64,000 nt of DNA, taken from the NCBI RefSeq assembly GCF_030915525.1, contig NZ_CP133269.1, positions 3,693,001-3,757,000 on the forward strand, given 5' to 3'. The translations under genes were made by a program, and so were the position numbers. Each line of letters opens with the position of its first letter. Position 1 is the stretch's first letter. Source of the DNA: Neobacillus sp. PS2-9. Its GTDB lineage: Bacteria; Bacillota; Bacilli; Bacillales; Cytobacillaceae. Positions 26,191 through 37,728 of the stretch are shown here, piece after piece. The notes under the pieces are model-generated. The model was not told the origin of the DNA. It saw only the letters and a list, made by a program, of their open reading frames with translations, and made no database searches.

Positions 26191-27168
26191 TTAGAAAGTT
26201 AAAACTTTTTTAGCTGTTTCGATTACGTCTTTATAGTTTGGAAGCCATACAGATTCAGCTTGTGAGAAAGGATAAATTGTATCTGCAGCAGTAACACGTA
26301 ATACTGGTGCTTCTAAGCTAAGGATGGCACGATCGTTAATCTCAGCAACTACGTTAGCTGCGACCCCTGCTTGTTTTTGTGCTTCTTGAACAACAATGGC
26401 ACGACCTGTTTTTTCAACAGAAGCAATAATTGTATCGATATCAAGCGGGCTAATTGTACGTAAATCTACAACTTCTACAGAGTGTCCTTCTTTAGCTAAT
26501 TCATCTGCAGCTTTTAATGACTCATGGACCATAGCACCGTAAGTAATGATAGATAAATCTGTACCTTCACGTTTTACATCCGCTTTTCCAAGTGGAATTG
26601 TATACTCTTCTTCAGGAACTTCCTGACGGAATGCACGATATAATTTTAAATGCTCTAAGAATACAACTGGGTCATTGTCACGAATCGCTGACAATAATAA
26701 TCCTTTTGCATCATAAGGTGTTGAAGGAACAACAACCTTCAGACCAGGTGTTTGGGCCATTAACCCCTCTAAGCTGTCTGAGTGAAGTTCAGGTGTATGT
26801 ACCCCACCACCAAACGGAGAACGAACAGTTATCGGCATATTGTAACGGCCACCAGAACGGTAACGCATACGTGACATTTGTCCAGCAATAGAATCCATTA
26901 CTTCAAAAACAAATCCGAAGAATTGAATTTCAGGGATTGGACGGAAACCTGTTAAAGCAAGACCAATTGATAACCCACCAATACCAGATTCAGCAAGTGG
27001 TGTATCAAACACACGATCTTCCCCAAACTCTTTATGAAGTCCTTCAGTTGCACGGAATACTCCGCCATTAACACCAACGTCTTCCCCAAAAACGAGTGTT
27101 TTAGGATCGTTGCGCAACTCAGTTCTTAATGCATCAGTGATTGCTTGAATCATTGTCATTTGAGCCAT
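26191..27168 (-). CDS. pdhB: Pyruvate dehydrogenase E1 beta subunit
   Basis: Beta subunit of the thiamine-diphosphate-dependent E1, 325 aa. Transketolase-like pyrimidine-binding region with [14 protein letters not shown] and the segment [15 protein letters not shown]; the C-terminal half contains [18 protein letters not shown]. The gene starts four bases after pdhA, and its ribosome site GGAGTCG lies in the end of pdhA, implying coupling. Confidence 0.97.
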   Translation of the reverse strand: MAQMTMIQAITDALRTELRNDPKTLVFGEDVGVNGGVFRATEGLHKEFGEDRVFDTPLAESGIGGLSIGLALTGFRPIPEIQFFGFVFEVMDSIAGQMSRMRYRSGGRYNMPITVRSPFGGGVHTPELHSDSLEGLMAQTPGLKVVVPSTPYDAKGLLLSAIRDNDPVVFLEHLKLYRAFRQEVPEEEYTIPLGKADVKREGTDLSIITYGAMVHESLKAADELAKEGHSVEVVDLRTISPLDIDTIIASVEKTGRAIVVQEAQKQAGVAANVVAEINDRAILSLEAPVLRVTAADTIYPFSQAESVWLPNYKDVIETAKKVLTF

Positions 27169-27171
27169 GAC

Positions 27172-28712
<1,541 letters not shown>

Positions 28713-29375
28713 CTATTTATCCGGATTTAGACCCGCTTTTTTATAAAAAGCCAGCTTCTTATCATTGTATTGTTCTGTTAAATTGTTAAAGTTTTCATTT
28801 GCTTCAAAGACTTTTTTGTAATTATCATTAAGCTGAACAACCTTTGCTTCTAAATCTTCTAAGGGAAGGTCTTTATTCTTAAACATCTCATATAGTTCTT
28901 TATCATTTTTTAAAGCCTCAGTATATTCTTTATACAATACCTCATGTGCTTCATATCTTTTAGTCATGGTATCGTAAAGGTCATTAGCTAGTTTTTTTAA
29001 CTCTTGATTATCCAAATCCTCTTTAATTACAGCCACTTTCTTAAATTCTTTTTCAGAATCCTTTATGCTGTTTGTTTCTTTTTCCATAAGTGTTTTTCTT
29101 TTCTCAGTCAAAGTCAGTGCTTTGTCGGAGAGCTTGACTATTTGGTCATATTCTTTCATACCTAGTTTGATTATCTGATTATAAAGAACTTTCTCTTCTT
29201 CCTCTAATTTAACTAGGGGGTCCTGCTGTTCCTCAAAAACCTTTTCTTTGTCTACAACCTTCTCCAACACATCATACATCTTTTCTTCAGGTGTTTCTTT
29301 AGCCTGGCATCCAGATATAATAAAAATGACAGCTATTACAGAAATAAAAAAACGCCATTTGCTTTTAAATAACAC
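28713..29375 (-). CDS. ykyA: YkyA-family cell-wall-associated lipoprotein
   Basis: Lipoprotein of 220 aa: hydrophobic signal ending in the lipobox IISGC, then a long, strongly charged, mostly helical (coiled-coil-like) region rich in Lys and Glu. Matches B. subtilis YkyA, a putative cell-wall-binding lipoprotein next to pdhA. The start is GTG at 29375 with GGAGGG at good spacing; a longer frame reads through the ribosome site. Confidence 0.85.
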   Translation of the reverse strand: MLFKSKWRFFISVIAVIFIISGCQAKETPEEKMYDVLEKVVDKEKVFEEQQDPLVKLEEEEKVLYNQIIKLGMKEYDQIVKLSDKALTLTEKRKTLMEKETNSIKDSEKEFKKVAVIKEDLDNQELKKLANDLYDTMTKRYEAHEVLYKEYTEALKNDKELYEMFKNKDLPLEDLEAKVVQLNDNYKKVFEANENFNNLTEQYNDKKLAFYKKAGLNPDK

Positions 29376-29549
29376 TGTACACCCTCCTAATCTCATTCAA
29401 CTCCTACTATATCGATACTTGGAATATTTGACAATATTGAGCACCATTTAGAGTTGCATATCTATATCATGAATCAATGATTAACATTTTATCTATTGTT
29501 TGATAGACTATGGATACCAATTACTTTTTTGAACACAGGAGTGAAAGTT

Positions 29550-30104
29550 ATGTTAACGATGGAGGATATTATTCGAGATGGCCATCCAACTCTAAGAAAA
29601 GTGGCTGCGGAAGTTGTTATGCCGCCATCAGAAGAAGATAAACAAATATTATCCGGTTTACTGGAATACGTTATAAACAGCCAGAATAATGAAATTGCTT
29701 CCAAATATGGTTTGCGTCCTGGAATAGGTTTAGCTGCTCCACAAATTAATGTTTCCAAGCGAATGATTGCGGTGCATGTAACAGATGAAAAAGGTGTGCT
29801 CTATAGTTATGCTCTTTTTAATCCAAAGATTGTCAGTCATTCCGTTGAAAAGGCATATCTACAAACAGGTGAAGGTTGTCTCTCTGTAGACGAAGCCATC
29901 CCAGGCTTTGTTCCTAGATATGCAAGAATTACAGTGAAAGGTATTAATCTTAATGGCGAAGAGGTTAAAATTCGTCTAAAGGGTTTACCTGCTATTTGTT
30001 TTCAACATGAAATCGACCACTTAAATGGTGTGATGTTTTACGACCTTATTGATAAGCAAGAACCATTAAGACCAATTGATGGAGCAACAGCAATTGAACG
30101 TTAA
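29550..30104 (+). CDS. defB: Peptide deformylase
   Basis: Removes the formyl group from the N-terminal Met of nascent proteins. All three metal-site motifs are present: [13 protein letters not shown] (Cys ligand) and QHEIDHLNG (two His ligands and catalytic Glu). The start at ATG 29550 after GGAGTGA gives 184 aa, equal to B. subtilis YkrB. Type II insertions (around residues 60-75) are consistent with Gram-positive enzymes. Confidence 0.95.
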   Translation: MLTMEDIIRDGHPTLRKVAAEVVMPPSEEDKQILSGLLEYVINSQNNEIASKYGLRPGIGLAAPQINVSKRMIAVHVTDEKGVLYSYALFNPKIVSHSVEKAYLQTGEGCLSVDEAIPGFVPRYARITVKGINLNGEEVKIRLKGLPAICFQHEIDHLNGVMFYDLIDKQEPLRPIDGATAIER

Positions 30105-30143
30105 AAGATGGCTGACTCAGGTAGAGTCAGCCATCTTTTATTT
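30105..30143. terminator. Bidirectional terminator defB/ykrA
   Basis: AAGATGGCTGACTC pairs perfectly with GAGTCAGCCATCTT over a 5-base loop, with T-runs, between convergent genes. Confidence 0.9.
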
Positions 30144-30913
30144 TATATTAACTGAAGTTCCTTTAGTCCGTTCCATATACCATTCTCAGATACATCAGTC
30201 GTAATTAGGTCTGCATGGGCCTTAGCTTCTGCTACCCCATTCCCCATTGCCACACCTGTTCCAACGGCTTTTAACATTTCTAAATCATTCATCCCGTCGC
30301 CAAATGCGTATACATCTTTTAATTCAAAACCTAACCGTTCTATCATTTTCTTAATGCCCTCTGCCTTTGATCCTCCCTTTGGTAAAATATCAACGGAATA
30401 AGGGTGCCATCGGATAAAATTAAAATTCGGATAGTCAACCGCGTATTTCTGTTCCTCCTGTTCCTTACAAAAAAGGAGTGACTGATACATTTTACGATTT
30501 ACATAAAATCTTGCATCTTCGTCTGGATGTGTAAAATTCAAACTTCCCAAACTTTCTTCAATATAAGGGTGATGCCGCACACTTGATTTCATTGTCTTAT
30601 CATTCATAAAAACTAATGGGTGTTCGTTTGTTTTAGCCTGCTGGAATAGTTTTTCTAATTCTTTTTCATTTAAGGTGTTCTCATAAATAATCTCGTTCTC
30701 AAAGACAACAAATTGCCCATTAAAACTTACGAAAGAGTCTATTTCTAACTCCTCCCGTAAACCTGTAAACATAAACGGGGCTCTGCCCGTAGCAATGGCC
30801 ACAAAAACTCCATTATCCTTTAACAGTTGGAGGCCCTTTTTTGTACTGGCAGGGAGGTTTTTTTCATGATCAAGCAGTGTTCCATCTATATCAAAAAATA
30901 CAATTTTTTTCAT
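30143..30913 (-). CDS. ykrA: Cof-type HAD phosphatase (YkrA)
   Basis: Haloacid dehalogenase superfamily phosphatase, 256 aa. Motif I FFDIDGTLLD with the nucleophile Asp, motif II IATGRAPFM, motif III Lys in GGSKAEGI, and motif IV FGDGMNDLEML. The Cof/IIB cap domain lies between. Substrate not determinable (sugar phosphate or flavin nucleotide in relatives). AAGGAG precedes the ATG. Corresponds to B. subtilis YkrA. Confidence 0.9.
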   Translation of the reverse strand: MKKIVFFDIDGTLLDHEKNLPASTKKGLQLLKDNGVFVAIATGRAPFMFTGLREELEIDSFVSFNGQFVVFENEIIYENTLNEKELEKLFQQAKTNEHPLVFMNDKTMKSSVRHHPYIEESLGSLNFTHPDEDARFYVNRKMYQSLLFCKEQEEQKYAVDYPNFNFIRWHPYSVDILPKGGSKAEGIKKMIERLGFELKDVYAFGDGMNDLEMLKAVGTGVAMGNGVAEAKAHADLITTDVSENGIWNGLKELQLI

Positions 30914-30939
30914 TTAAAAATAACTCCTTTTTGCTCGAA

Positions 30940-31836
30940 CTATGCTGTGAAGGTTGCTTTTGATTTTTCCTTTGGTTTGATGGTTGAAATATATACACCA
31001 GAAAAAATAATAAGTAATCCTACCATCATGGAGAAGTGTAATTCCTCTTGTAATAAAAAAGTACCCCAGATTATTGCTGAGACTGGTACAAGATAGGTTA
31101 CAAGAGAGGCAAACTCTGCACTACCTTCTTTCACCAAATAGTAGTAAAGTAAATAGGCGATTCCCGATCCTAAAACACCAAGCCCGACAAAAGGTCCCAA
31201 GGTATTCATGTTGACAAAAGTTGAAAGTGAATGCGGCGTCTTAAATAGCACCATGATTAAGCTGATACCAGTAGAGAATAGTAAAGTAAAGAACGAGGTT
31301 TCAAGCACAGATAAATGAGCTAAATACTTTTTAGACAGATGAGAACCAATTCCATAACATAGAGTTGCACCTGTCATTAAAAGAATGCCGATTACATTTC
31401 CTGAATATAAATCCCCTAATTTAAAATCGGATAAAATAAAAATGCCGAGGAAACCAATCATTATGCCAATCCATTGATTCCTTCTCAGTGATGAAGAAAA
31501 AAAGAAAGCTCCAATGATTAAGGTCCATATCGGTGTTGTTGCATTAATAATAGATGCCATACCAGAAGTAAGTTTTGTTTCACTTGAACTAATGAGTAGC
31601 CATGGTAGGGCATTATTAGCTAATGCTACAAGCAATAACTGAAACCAAGGAAGTGTACTTAGTTTCAATTTTTTCTTTTTTAATATTACAATTAATAGCA
31701 GGATCATTGACCCAAATAGACATCTGCCAAAAACCACCACAACTGGATCCATAGAGTTTAAAAGTAATTTTATAAATAAAAATGAAGTTCCCCAAATAAG
31801 GCTCAATACAGCCAAAGCACTAAATAATTTTCCCAT
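30940..31836 (-). CDS. EamA/DMT-family transporter
   Basis: Ten-span drug/metabolite transporter superfamily protein of 298 aa with two EamA repeats. The first repeat starts at LSLIWGTSFLFIKLLL; the second at IGILLMTGATLCYGIG. The C-terminal part contains LVTYLVPVSAIIWG. Substrate unknown; relatives export amino acids or metabolites. AGGAAGA lies upstream of the ATG. It lies 26 bp upstream of ykrA and may be cotranscribed with it; no counterpart sits here in B. subtilis. Confidence 0.85.
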   Translation of the reverse strand: MGKLFSALAVLSLIWGTSFLFIKLLLNSMDPVVVVFGRCLFGSMILLLIVILKKKKLKLSTLPWFQLLLVALANNALPWLLISSSETKLTSGMASIINATTPIWTLIIGAFFFSSSLRRNQWIGIMIGFLGIFILSDFKLGDLYSGNVIGILLMTGATLCYGIGSHLSKKYLAHLSVLETSFFTLLFSTGISLIMVLFKTPHSLSTFVNMNTLGPFVGLGVLGSGIAYLLYYYLVKEGSAEFASLVTYLVPVSAIIWGTFLLQEELHFSMMVGLLIIFSGVYISTIKPKEKSKATFTA

Positions 31837-32324
31837 CTCACCATTCTTCCTTCTATTTAATTTATCCCTTTAAAACACTAAACCTTCTATAAATAATTGT
31901 CAATTTGTAATTCGCCATGAATCTTCCATGTTTATCCATGAGAAAATATGCGTTTTTATCATATCATAATAGTAAAAAAACCCTTTCTTTTTAAAAACCT
32001 TCAATAATCTACCATTGATTGCTTTACATTGGACAAGGATCGTATAAAATAAGAGGTAAGGAGATGATCCACTATGTTAAAGAAGCTCCGGAAAAAGCTC
32101 TTAAAACAGTGGAATGATTTACTTAGAAAGAAATCCATTGCCTAAATTTTTCGAGCCCTTCAAACTTGCGGAGGGCTCCTTCGTTATTGTACATTGTAAA
32201 AACAGCGATTCTTTTACATACTTTTCATATTTAGTCCAAGGACTGCCAAAGAAAATAAATGAAAAAGATGAAAATGTTTTATATAATAGAAAAAGTTATG
32301 ACCTAAGTTAGGAGCGATATTGTA
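31837..32324. other. Region between eamA and rpoY
   Basis: 488 bp holding a 23-codon basic peptide gene (32074-32145) and then a stem GAGCCCT/AGGGCTC at 32152-32176 without a good U-run. A promoter-like pair ATGAAA (32259-32264) and TATAAT (32282-32287), spacing 17, lies before rpoY. The rest is AT-rich with nothing I can assign. Confidence 0.5.
32074..32145 (+). CDS. Possible 23-aa basic peptide
   Basis: Short frame MLKKLRKKLLKQWNDLLRKK followed by SIA, strongly basic and amphipathic. AAGGAGATGATC lies upstream with the GGAG ten bases from the ATG, and a possible -10 TATAAAAT is just before that. It could be a real micropeptide, a leader peptide for the following rpoY-rnjA transcript, or chance. 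A GAGCCCT/AGGGCTC stem starts seven bases after the stop. Confidence 0.4.
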   Translation: MLKKLRKKLLKQWNDLLRKKSIA

Positions 32325-32537
32325 ATGATATTTAAAGTATATTACCAAAGAAGTATTAATGAAGTACCTGTAAGAGAAAACACAAAAACAATCTTTGTTG
32401 AAGGCGAATCGGTTAGAGATGTCCGCACAAAAATTGCTGATCGTGGGTTAAATGTAGAATTAGTGCAGGAAGTATCAGGAGCATTTTTAGAATATGAAAA
32501 ACAAAATGAAGACTTTAAAGTATTGGAGATTGGATAA
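32325..32537 (+). CDS. rpoY: RNA polymerase epsilon subunit
   Basis: Small (70 aa) Firmicutes-specific RNA polymerase subunit (formerly YkzG, DUF1447). The pattern [20 protein letters not shown], and the later [13 protein letters not shown], are typical. AGGAGCG precedes the ATG. It is three bases upstream of rnjA, the conserved arrangement in Bacillus. Confidence 0.93.
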   Translation: MIFKVYYQRSINEVPVRENTKTIFVEGESVRDVRTKIADRGLNVELVQEVSGAFLEYEKQNEDFKVLEIG

Positions 32538-32540
32538 TTT

Positions 32541-34208
32541 ATGAAATTTGTAAAAAATGATCAAACTGCAGTTTTTGCCTTAGGTGGTTTAGGTGAAATA
32601 GGCAAAAATACGTATGCAGTTCAGTTCCAAGATGAAATCATCTTAATTGATGCTGGAATTAAGTTTCCTGAAGATGAGTTATTAGGTATCGATTATGTTA
32701 TACCTGATTACACTTACCTTGTTAAAAATGAAGATAAAATAAAAGGATTATTTGTAACACACGGACACGAGGATCACATTGGTGGAATTCCTTACTTACT
32801 TCGTGAGATTAATATTCCTATTTACGGCGGAAAATTGGCATTGGGCTTAATTAAAAATAAATTAGAAGAGCATGGCTTATTAAGAAATGCTAAACTGATT
32901 GAAATTAAAGAAGACGATATCATTAAATTCCGCAAAACATCGGTTACTTTTTTCCGTACGACCCACAGTATCCCTGACTCCTATGGTATTGTTGTAAAAA
33001 CACCTCCTGGTCAAGTCGTTCATACGGGTGATTTTAAATTTGATTTTACCCCTGTTGGAGAACCAGCAAATTTGACTAAAATGGCTGAAATCGGTAAAGA
33101 GGGCGTATTGTGCTTGCTTTCTGATAGTACTAACAGCGAAATACCTGATTTCACGATGTCAGAACGTCGTGTCGGTGAAAGTATTCATGATATTTTCAGG
33201 AAAGTAGATGGCCGTATCATTTTCGCTACATTTGCATCAAATATTCACAGACTGCAACAGGTAGTGGAAGCTGCTGTAGTAAATGGTAGAAAAGTGGCTG
33301 TTTTTGGACGGAGTATGGAAGCAGCTATAAACATTGGCATTGAATTAGGTTATATTATTGCGCCTAAGGAAACGTTTATTGAGTCCAATCAAATTAATCG
33401 TCTACCTGCAGATAAAGTGACGATCCTTTGTACAGGAAGTCAGGGTGAACCGATGGCGGCACTTTCAAGAATTGCTAATGGAACACACCGTCAAATTCAA
33501 ATTATTCCTGGGGATACTGTTGTATTTTCTTCATCACCAATTCCAGGGAATACAATCAGTGTTAGCAGAACGATTAATATGCTTTACAGAGCCGGGGCAG
33601 AGGTTATCCACGGTAAACTAAGTAATATCCATACTTCTGGTCACGGTGGTCAAGAAGAGCAAAAGCTTATGCTTCGTTTAATTAGACCAAAATTCTTCAT
33701 GCCTATCCACGGTGAATACCGGATGCAAAAAATGCATGCAAAGCTTGCAGTTGATTGTGGCGTAGAAGAAGAAAATTGCTTTATCATGGACAATGGTGAA
33801 GTATTAGCCCTCTCTGAAAATACGGCACAGGTTGCTGGGAAAATCCCTTCAGGCTCTGTCTATATTGATGGTAGCGGCGTAGGTGACATCGGAAATATCG
33901 TTCTCCGCGATAGAAGAATTCTTTCAGAAGAAGGTTTAGTCGTTGTCGTAGTGAGTATTAATATGAAGGAATTTAAAATTGCCTCAGGACCAGACCTTAT
34001 CTCTCGTGGATTTGTTTATATGAGAGAATCTGGTGATCTAATTAATGATGCACAAAACTTAATCACTAAACACTTAAATAAGGTTATGGAACGAAAAACA
34101 AGCCAATGGTCTGAAATTAAAAACGAAATTACAGACACGTTAGCACCATTCCTTTATGAAAAAACAAAACGAAGACCAATGATACTTCCAATCATTATGG
34201 AAGTGTAA
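32541..34208 (+). CDS. rnjA: Ribonuclease J1
   Basis: Endo- and 5'-3' exoribonuclease of the metallo-beta-lactamase/beta-CASP family; central to mRNA turnover and rRNA maturation. Zinc motif H74-G-H-E-D78-H79 in [11 protein letters not shown], later HTGDFKFD, and the beta-CASP region with FGRSMEAA and SGHGGQEE; C-terminal domain present. At 555 aa it is full length. Forms an operon with rpoY. Its ATG follows the rpoY ribosome region by coupling. Confidence 0.97.
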   Translation: MKFVKNDQTAVFALGGLGEIGKNTYAVQFQDEIILIDAGIKFPEDELLGIDYVIPDYTYLVKNEDKIKGLFVTHGHEDHIGGIPYLLREINIPIYGGKLALGLIKNKLEEHGLLRNAKLIEIKEDDIIKFRKTSVTFFRTTHSIPDSYGIVVKTPPGQVVHTGDFKFDFTPVGEPANLTKMAEIGKEGVLCLLSDSTNSEIPDFTMSERRVGESIHDIFRKVDGRIIFATFASNIHRLQQVVEAAVVNGRKVAVFGRSMEAAINIGIELGYIIAPKETFIESNQINRLPADKVTILCTGSQGEPMAALSRIANGTHRQIQIIPGDTVVFSSSPIPGNTISVSRTINMLYRAGAEVIHGKLSNIHTSGHGGQEEQKLMLRLIRPKFFMPIHGEYRMQKMHAKLAVDCGVEEENCFIMDNGEVLALSENTAQVAGKIPSGSVYIDGSGVGDIGNIVLRDRRILSEEGLVVVVVSINMKEFKIASGPDLISRGFVYMRESGDLINDAQNLITKHLNKVMERKTSQWSEIKNEITDTLAPFLYEKTKRRPMILPIIMEV

Positions 34209-34210
34209 TA

Positions 34211-34354
34211 AGAAAAGCGGAAGCGCCTTGGTCAGCCCCGACAGGCAAATGTTCTTCGGCAAAAAAGTCGCCCTTTGACTTTTATTGCCGAAGGTTATTT
34301 GACCCGAGGGGCTAGGCGCTGGAGCTGGCCAATTCTCGAAGTCGAATTTTATAC
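34211..34354 (+). repeat. Family-2 palindromic repeat, copy 3
   Basis: 144 bp, two bases after the rnjA stop. Inner stem TTCGGCAA/TTGCCGAA, differing from copies 1 and 4 on both sides of the stem. Outer stem as in copy 1. Confidence 0.85.
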
Positions 34355-34370
34355 TCTAATGAAATAACAT

Positions 34371-34400
34371 AAAAGCTCCAGCCTAGAGGCTGGAGCTTTT
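34371..34400. terminator. Bidirectional terminator rnjA/ktrC
   Basis: AAAAGCTCCAGCC pairs perfectly with GGCTGGAGCTTTT over a TAGA loop, between convergent genes. Confidence 0.92.
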
Positions 34401-34403
34401 GCG

Positions 34404-35063
34404 TTATTCAAGGACTTTCTTTTCAAATCTGTCTATGTCGGTATCAGTTCCTATTACGATTAATACATCATTAAGGTAAATCGTTTCCTTTGCTTGTGGA
34501 GAGACAATAATTTCTTCTCCTCTTTTAATTGCAACAATATTTAGTCCGTATTTCTTACGGATATCCAAATCAATAATTGTGTGACCACTAAGCTTACCGT
34601 TAGCAACGATTTCGACTATGCTATGCTCATCAGAAAGTTGTAGATAATCAACCACATTGCTTGAGGCCATATTAGTTGCAATTCGTTTTCCCATATCCCT
34701 TTCCGGGTGTACAACATGATCCGCTCCAATTTTCCTAAGAACTTTTTCATGATAATCATTTTGAGCTTTAACTGTAATACGTCCAACTCCTAATTCCTTT
34801 AAGATTAGGGTAGTTAAGATACTCGATTGAATATCATCGCCGATGGCTACAATTACATGATCAAAATTCCGAATCCCGAGGCTTTTTAATACATTTTCAT
34901 CTGTTGTATCACCAACCACCGCATGGGAAGCAATCATTGCATATTCATTTACTCGCTCTTCATTTACATCAATAGCCAATACTTCCATTCCTTCATCGGT
35001 TAGCGTCCGGCATATACTACCACCGAAACGTCCTAAACCAATTACCGCATAACTCTTCTTCAT
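34404..35063 (-). CDS. ktrC: KtrC-type K+ channel gating subunit (RCK)
   Basis: Cytosolic regulatory ring subunit of a Ktr potassium uptake system, 219 aa. The N-terminal RCK_N Rossmann domain has VIGLGRFGGSICRTL and the acidic strand end D33; the C-terminal RCK_C domain (about 140-219) is the site where KtrC/KtrA proteins bind c-di-AMP. The membrane subunit (KtrD) is not encoded here, as in B. subtilis where ktrC (ykqB) is separate. GGGGGAG precedes the ATG. Confidence 0.9.
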   Translation of the reverse strand: MKKSYAVIGLGRFGGSICRTLTDEGMEVLAIDVNEERVNEYAMIASHAVVGDTTDENVLKSLGIRNFDHVIVAIGDDIQSSILTTLILKELGVGRITVKAQNDYHEKVLRKIGADHVVHPERDMGKRIATNMASSNVVDYLQLSDEHSIVEIVANGKLSGHTIIDLDIRKKYGLNIVAIKRGEEIIVSPQAKETIYLNDVLIVIGTDTDIDRFEKKVLE

Positions 35064-35133
35064 ATTATGACTCCCCCGCTAACTCATTAATCATGATGGT
35101 ACTATCATAGCATTCTGGTGCTTGAGAGCGCCA

Positions 35134-36045
35134 CTAATCTTGTCTATTTCGGTTTCGTCTCTGCTTAAATACTAGTAAACCTAAGAATCCGATTACACCC
35201 AATACTATAAGGATAGGTAGGTTTCCAATAATAAAAACAACAACTCCTGATAAGAAAGCTAAGAGCATGTTCGTACTCTTCATAAATTGTTTTTTTGTTT
35301 TTTCCCATGTATTTAACTGGTCTTTATTAAGGTCAGGAACGCTCACCTTATTCTCGTAAAGGGTAATTGTCACTGTAGAAAGTGATATTTGATTATCCAG
35401 ATATTTCATTCTACCTTCAATGGTTTCAATTTCCTCCTGAACAACAGCTAAATCAGAGGAGATTTTTAATAGATCCTCTGTTTTGGTTGCATTTTTCATA
35501 AAAGCTAGGAGCCGTTCTTCCACTACTCTTTTTGATTTTAATCTTGATTCAAGGTCAACATATTCTTCCGTTACATCTTGCCCAGAAATGTTTCTCTGGA
35601 GTACTTCTACAGCTTCCCCTTCCGCATCATGTAGAAAGGTTTGAAAATATTTTTGCGGTATTCGTATAACAATTCTCCCGCTTAATTGTTCGTTCCCCTC
35701 TTTTGCCACGTTGGATTCTGAAATATAGCCTCCATATTTCACTGCTTTTTCTTCTAAACTTTGGACTGTCCTCTCAAATTTCTTTACTCGAAGCTGCAAA
35801 TCCGCCTGATAAATAACCATCTGACTAGTTGCCTCTAGTTTATCAGATTGGTTTGTTTGTTCCCCCTTAGCTTTTTCACCTGAAGCATTCATTGTTTCCT
35901 CTTGGCTGCCAGATGGAGCAGAATCCATTACGGCTTTATCTTCGTTCATCTTAGCCGATTCACTTTTACTGCTAGAACTACATCCTGCTAAAACCATGCA
36001 CATAATCAGTAAATAAATTGGTACCCATTTAATTAATCTTTTCAT
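35134..36045 (-). CDS. DUF4349 lipoprotein
   Basis: Membrane-anchored lipoprotein of 303 aa: signal ending in LAGC (about residue 22), a Ser/Lys/Glu-rich linker, then a DUF4349 domain with a coiled-coil segment (LKISSDLAVVQEEIETIEGR), and a C-terminal membrane span with a basic tail KQRRNRNRQD. The start is the ATG at 36045 after AAAGGGGTG. Function unknown. It is preceded by two different repeat elements. Confidence 0.82.
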   Translation of the reverse strand: MKRLIKWVPIYLLIMCMVLAGCSSSSKSESAKMNEDKAVMDSAPSGSQEETMNASGEKAKGEQTNQSDKLEATSQMVIYQADLQLRVKKFERTVQSLEEKAVKYGGYISESNVAKEGNEQLSGRIVIRIPQKYFQTFLHDAEGEAVEVLQRNISGQDVTEEYVDLESRLKSKRVVEERLLAFMKNATKTEDLLKISSDLAVVQEEIETIEGRMKYLDNQISLSTVTITLYENKVSVPDLNKDQLNTWEKTKKQFMKSTNMLLAFLSGVVVFIIGNLPILIVLGVIGFLGLLVFKQRRNRNRQD

Positions 36046-36162
36046 AACCTTGACACCCCTTTTATATATCGTCATTGCCAGGCAGAATAAATACTACAGA
36101 ATCCAGTGTTATTAATACGGACGATAAAAAGGACACAAGGTTACAACACTACAAAAATAAAT

Positions 36163-36339
36163 GGCTATATTAAAAGTGCCTGTTGATTTCCACTCCAGGC
36201 ACAAGCGGTTCGCGGGCGTGCCGGGGAGCCTCCTCGTCGCTTTGCTCCTGCGGGGTCTCCCCTGCCCCGTACTCCCGCAGGAGTCTTCGTGCCTTCCGCT
36301 CCAATCAACAGGGTATCAACAATATGCTTTAAAATCACC
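36163..36339 (+). mobile_element. MITE family 1, copy D
   Basis: About 177 bp with ends GGCTATATTAAA and TTTAAAATCACC; the target duplication has decayed (AAATAAAT and AAAATAAG). Internal sequence matches the other copies. A family-2 repeat begins six bases further on. Confidence 0.8.
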
Positions 36340-36345
36340 AAAATA

Positions 36346-36491
36346 AGAAAAGCGCAAGCGCCTTGGTCAGCCCCGACAGGCAAATGTTCTTTGGCAAGAA
36401 AAGTCCGTCCTTTGACTTTTATTGCCAAAGAACATTTGACCCGAGGGGCTAGGCGCTGGAGCTAGACAATTCTCGAAGTCGAATTTTATAC
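36346..36491 (+). repeat. Family-2 palindromic repeat, copy 4
   Basis: 146 bp. Its inner arm pairs 16 bases perfectly (AAATGTTCTTTGGCAA with its exact complement). It is directly adjacent to MITE copy D. Confidence 0.87.
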
Positions 36492-36502
36492 TTTCTTATA
36501 GT

Positions 36503-36535
36503 GAAAAAAACTGTCCGTTTGATGTAACGGACAGT
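36503..36535 (-). terminator. ykuV terminator
   Basis: ACTGTCCGTT pairs with AACGGACAGT; on the minus strand followed by TTTTTTTC. Confidence 0.85.
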
Positions 36536-36547
36536 CTTTTGTTTATT

Positions 36548-37003
36548 TTATTCTGTTTTTTCTAACTCATCTAATACTCGATTTACACGTTTTTCAAGCA
36601 TTTTCATTCCACTTCCACCCGCTTGGAAATGTCGAAGTTTCCCTTCACGATCGAATACATAGTAGGCAGGAACATATTGATTTTCAAGCGCTTCAGTAAG
36701 CTTATGCTCATTATCAACAAAAATCGGTTGTGTGATACCGTGTTCAGCTGCTACTTGCTTTATTTCTTCCAGGTTCAAGTCATTTTCAGAACGGGGCATA
36801 TGAACGGCAACAACATTTAGCTTGTCCTTAAAATCATCACGGAATTGATTTACCTGTGGCATCGCTTCCTTACATAAATGACAGCTGATAGACCAAAAAT
36901 GGATTAATGTTGGTTTCTCACCAATCAAATCCTCTCTTGTCACTTGTCCGTTTAACCATTCTGTTGCACCCGCTAACTCCGGCATTGGTTCACGTAATTT
37001 CAT
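36548..37003 (-). CDS. ykuV: Thiol-disulfide oxidoreductase YkuV
   Basis: Cytoplasmic thioredoxin-like protein, 151 aa, without signal peptide. Active site C-H-L-C in HFWSISCHLCKEAMP and cis-Pro in NQYVPAYYVF. Structural work on B. subtilis YkuV, with the same CHLC motif, supports a thiol-disulfide role. AGGAGG precedes the ATG. It follows ykuU on the same strand, separated by a terminator-like hairpin. Confidence 0.9.
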   Translation of the reverse strand: MKLREPMPELAGATEWLNGQVTREDLIGEKPTLIHFWSISCHLCKEAMPQVNQFRDDFKDKLNVVAVHMPRSENDLNLEEIKQVAAEHGITQPIFVDNEHKLTEALENQYVPAYYVFDREGKLRHFQAGGSGMKMLEKRVNRVLDELEKTE

Positions 37004-37018
37004 TTGAAAATCCTCCTA

Positions 37019-37053
37019 TTAAAAAGACCTAACACTTTAAAAAGGTTAGGTCT
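37019..37053 (-). terminator. Terminator between ykuU and ykuV
   Basis: AGACCTAAC pairs with GTTAGGTCT on the minus strand and runs into TTTTT; some read-through into ykuV is possible. Confidence 0.7.
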
Positions 37054-37072
37054 ATCTTTTGTTTGTTAAAAA

Positions 37073-37621
37073 TTAAACATTAAGTGTAGCTTGTCCAGGC
37101 TTCCAGTTAGCTGGGCAAAGACCACCAGTTTGTAATGCTTGAAGAACACGTAGTGTCTCATCCACGTCACGGCCAATGTTGTTGTGGTTAACAACAGAGT
37201 ACATTAATTCGCCTTCAGGGCTGATGATGAATAATCCACGTAATGCAATACCTTCTTCTTCAATTAACACTCCATAGTCACGTGCTACAACATGGTTAGT
37301 GTCAGCAGCTAGAGGATAGTTCAAGTCGCCAAGACCATTTTCTTTGCGATCTGTTTTAATCCAAGCAAGGTGAGTATGGATAGTATCAGTTGAAGCACCA
37401 ATAACTTCCGCATCAAGATCTTCGAACTCATCATAACGATCAGACATTGCTGTAATTTCAGTTGGACATACAAATGTGAAGTCCATTGGATAGAAGAACA
37501 ATACTGTCCATTTATCATTTTTCATGTTTTCTTCAAGACTTACTTTTTTAAATTCTTTGTTTGGCATAACCGCTTCCATTTCAAATCGTGGAGCTTGTTT
37601 ACCTACCATACGTTCTGGCAT
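37073..37621 (-). CDS. ykuU: 2-Cys peroxiredoxin YkuU
   Basis: AhpC/Prx1-type peroxiredoxin of 182 aa that reduces peroxides. The peroxidatic Cys is in DFTFVCPTEITA with the conserved Thr three residues before it, and the resolving Cys is in GGLCPANWKPG. The start is ATG 37621 (MPERMVGKQ) after GGAGGGA. A thioredoxin-like partner, ykuV, lies downstream. It has a good sigma-A promoter with an AT-rich, PerR-like palindrome upstream. Confidence 0.93.
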   Translation of the reverse strand: MPERMVGKQAPRFEMEAVMPNKEFKKVSLEENMKNDKWTVLFFYPMDFTFVCPTEITAMSDRYDEFEDLDAEVIGASTDTIHTHLAWIKTDRKENGLGDLNYPLAADTNHVVARDYGVLIEEEGIALRGLFIISPEGELMYSVVNHNNIGRDVDETLRVLQALQTGGLCPANWKPGQATLNV

Positions 37622-37692
37622 ACCGAATCCCTCCAATAATTACATAAAATGAGTTTATAGCAAGTCTTATTTGCTATCTCTTTGACATTTTC

Positions 37693-37721
37693 ATTATAGG
37701 ATAAAGACTATTTTGAGTCAA
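37693..37721 (-). promoter_or_regulatory. Sigma-A promoter of ykuU
   Basis: -35 TTGACT and -10 TATAAT, spaced by 17 bp on the minus strand, about 70 bases before the ykuU start. Confidence 0.8.
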
Positions 37722-37728
37722 TATTAAA

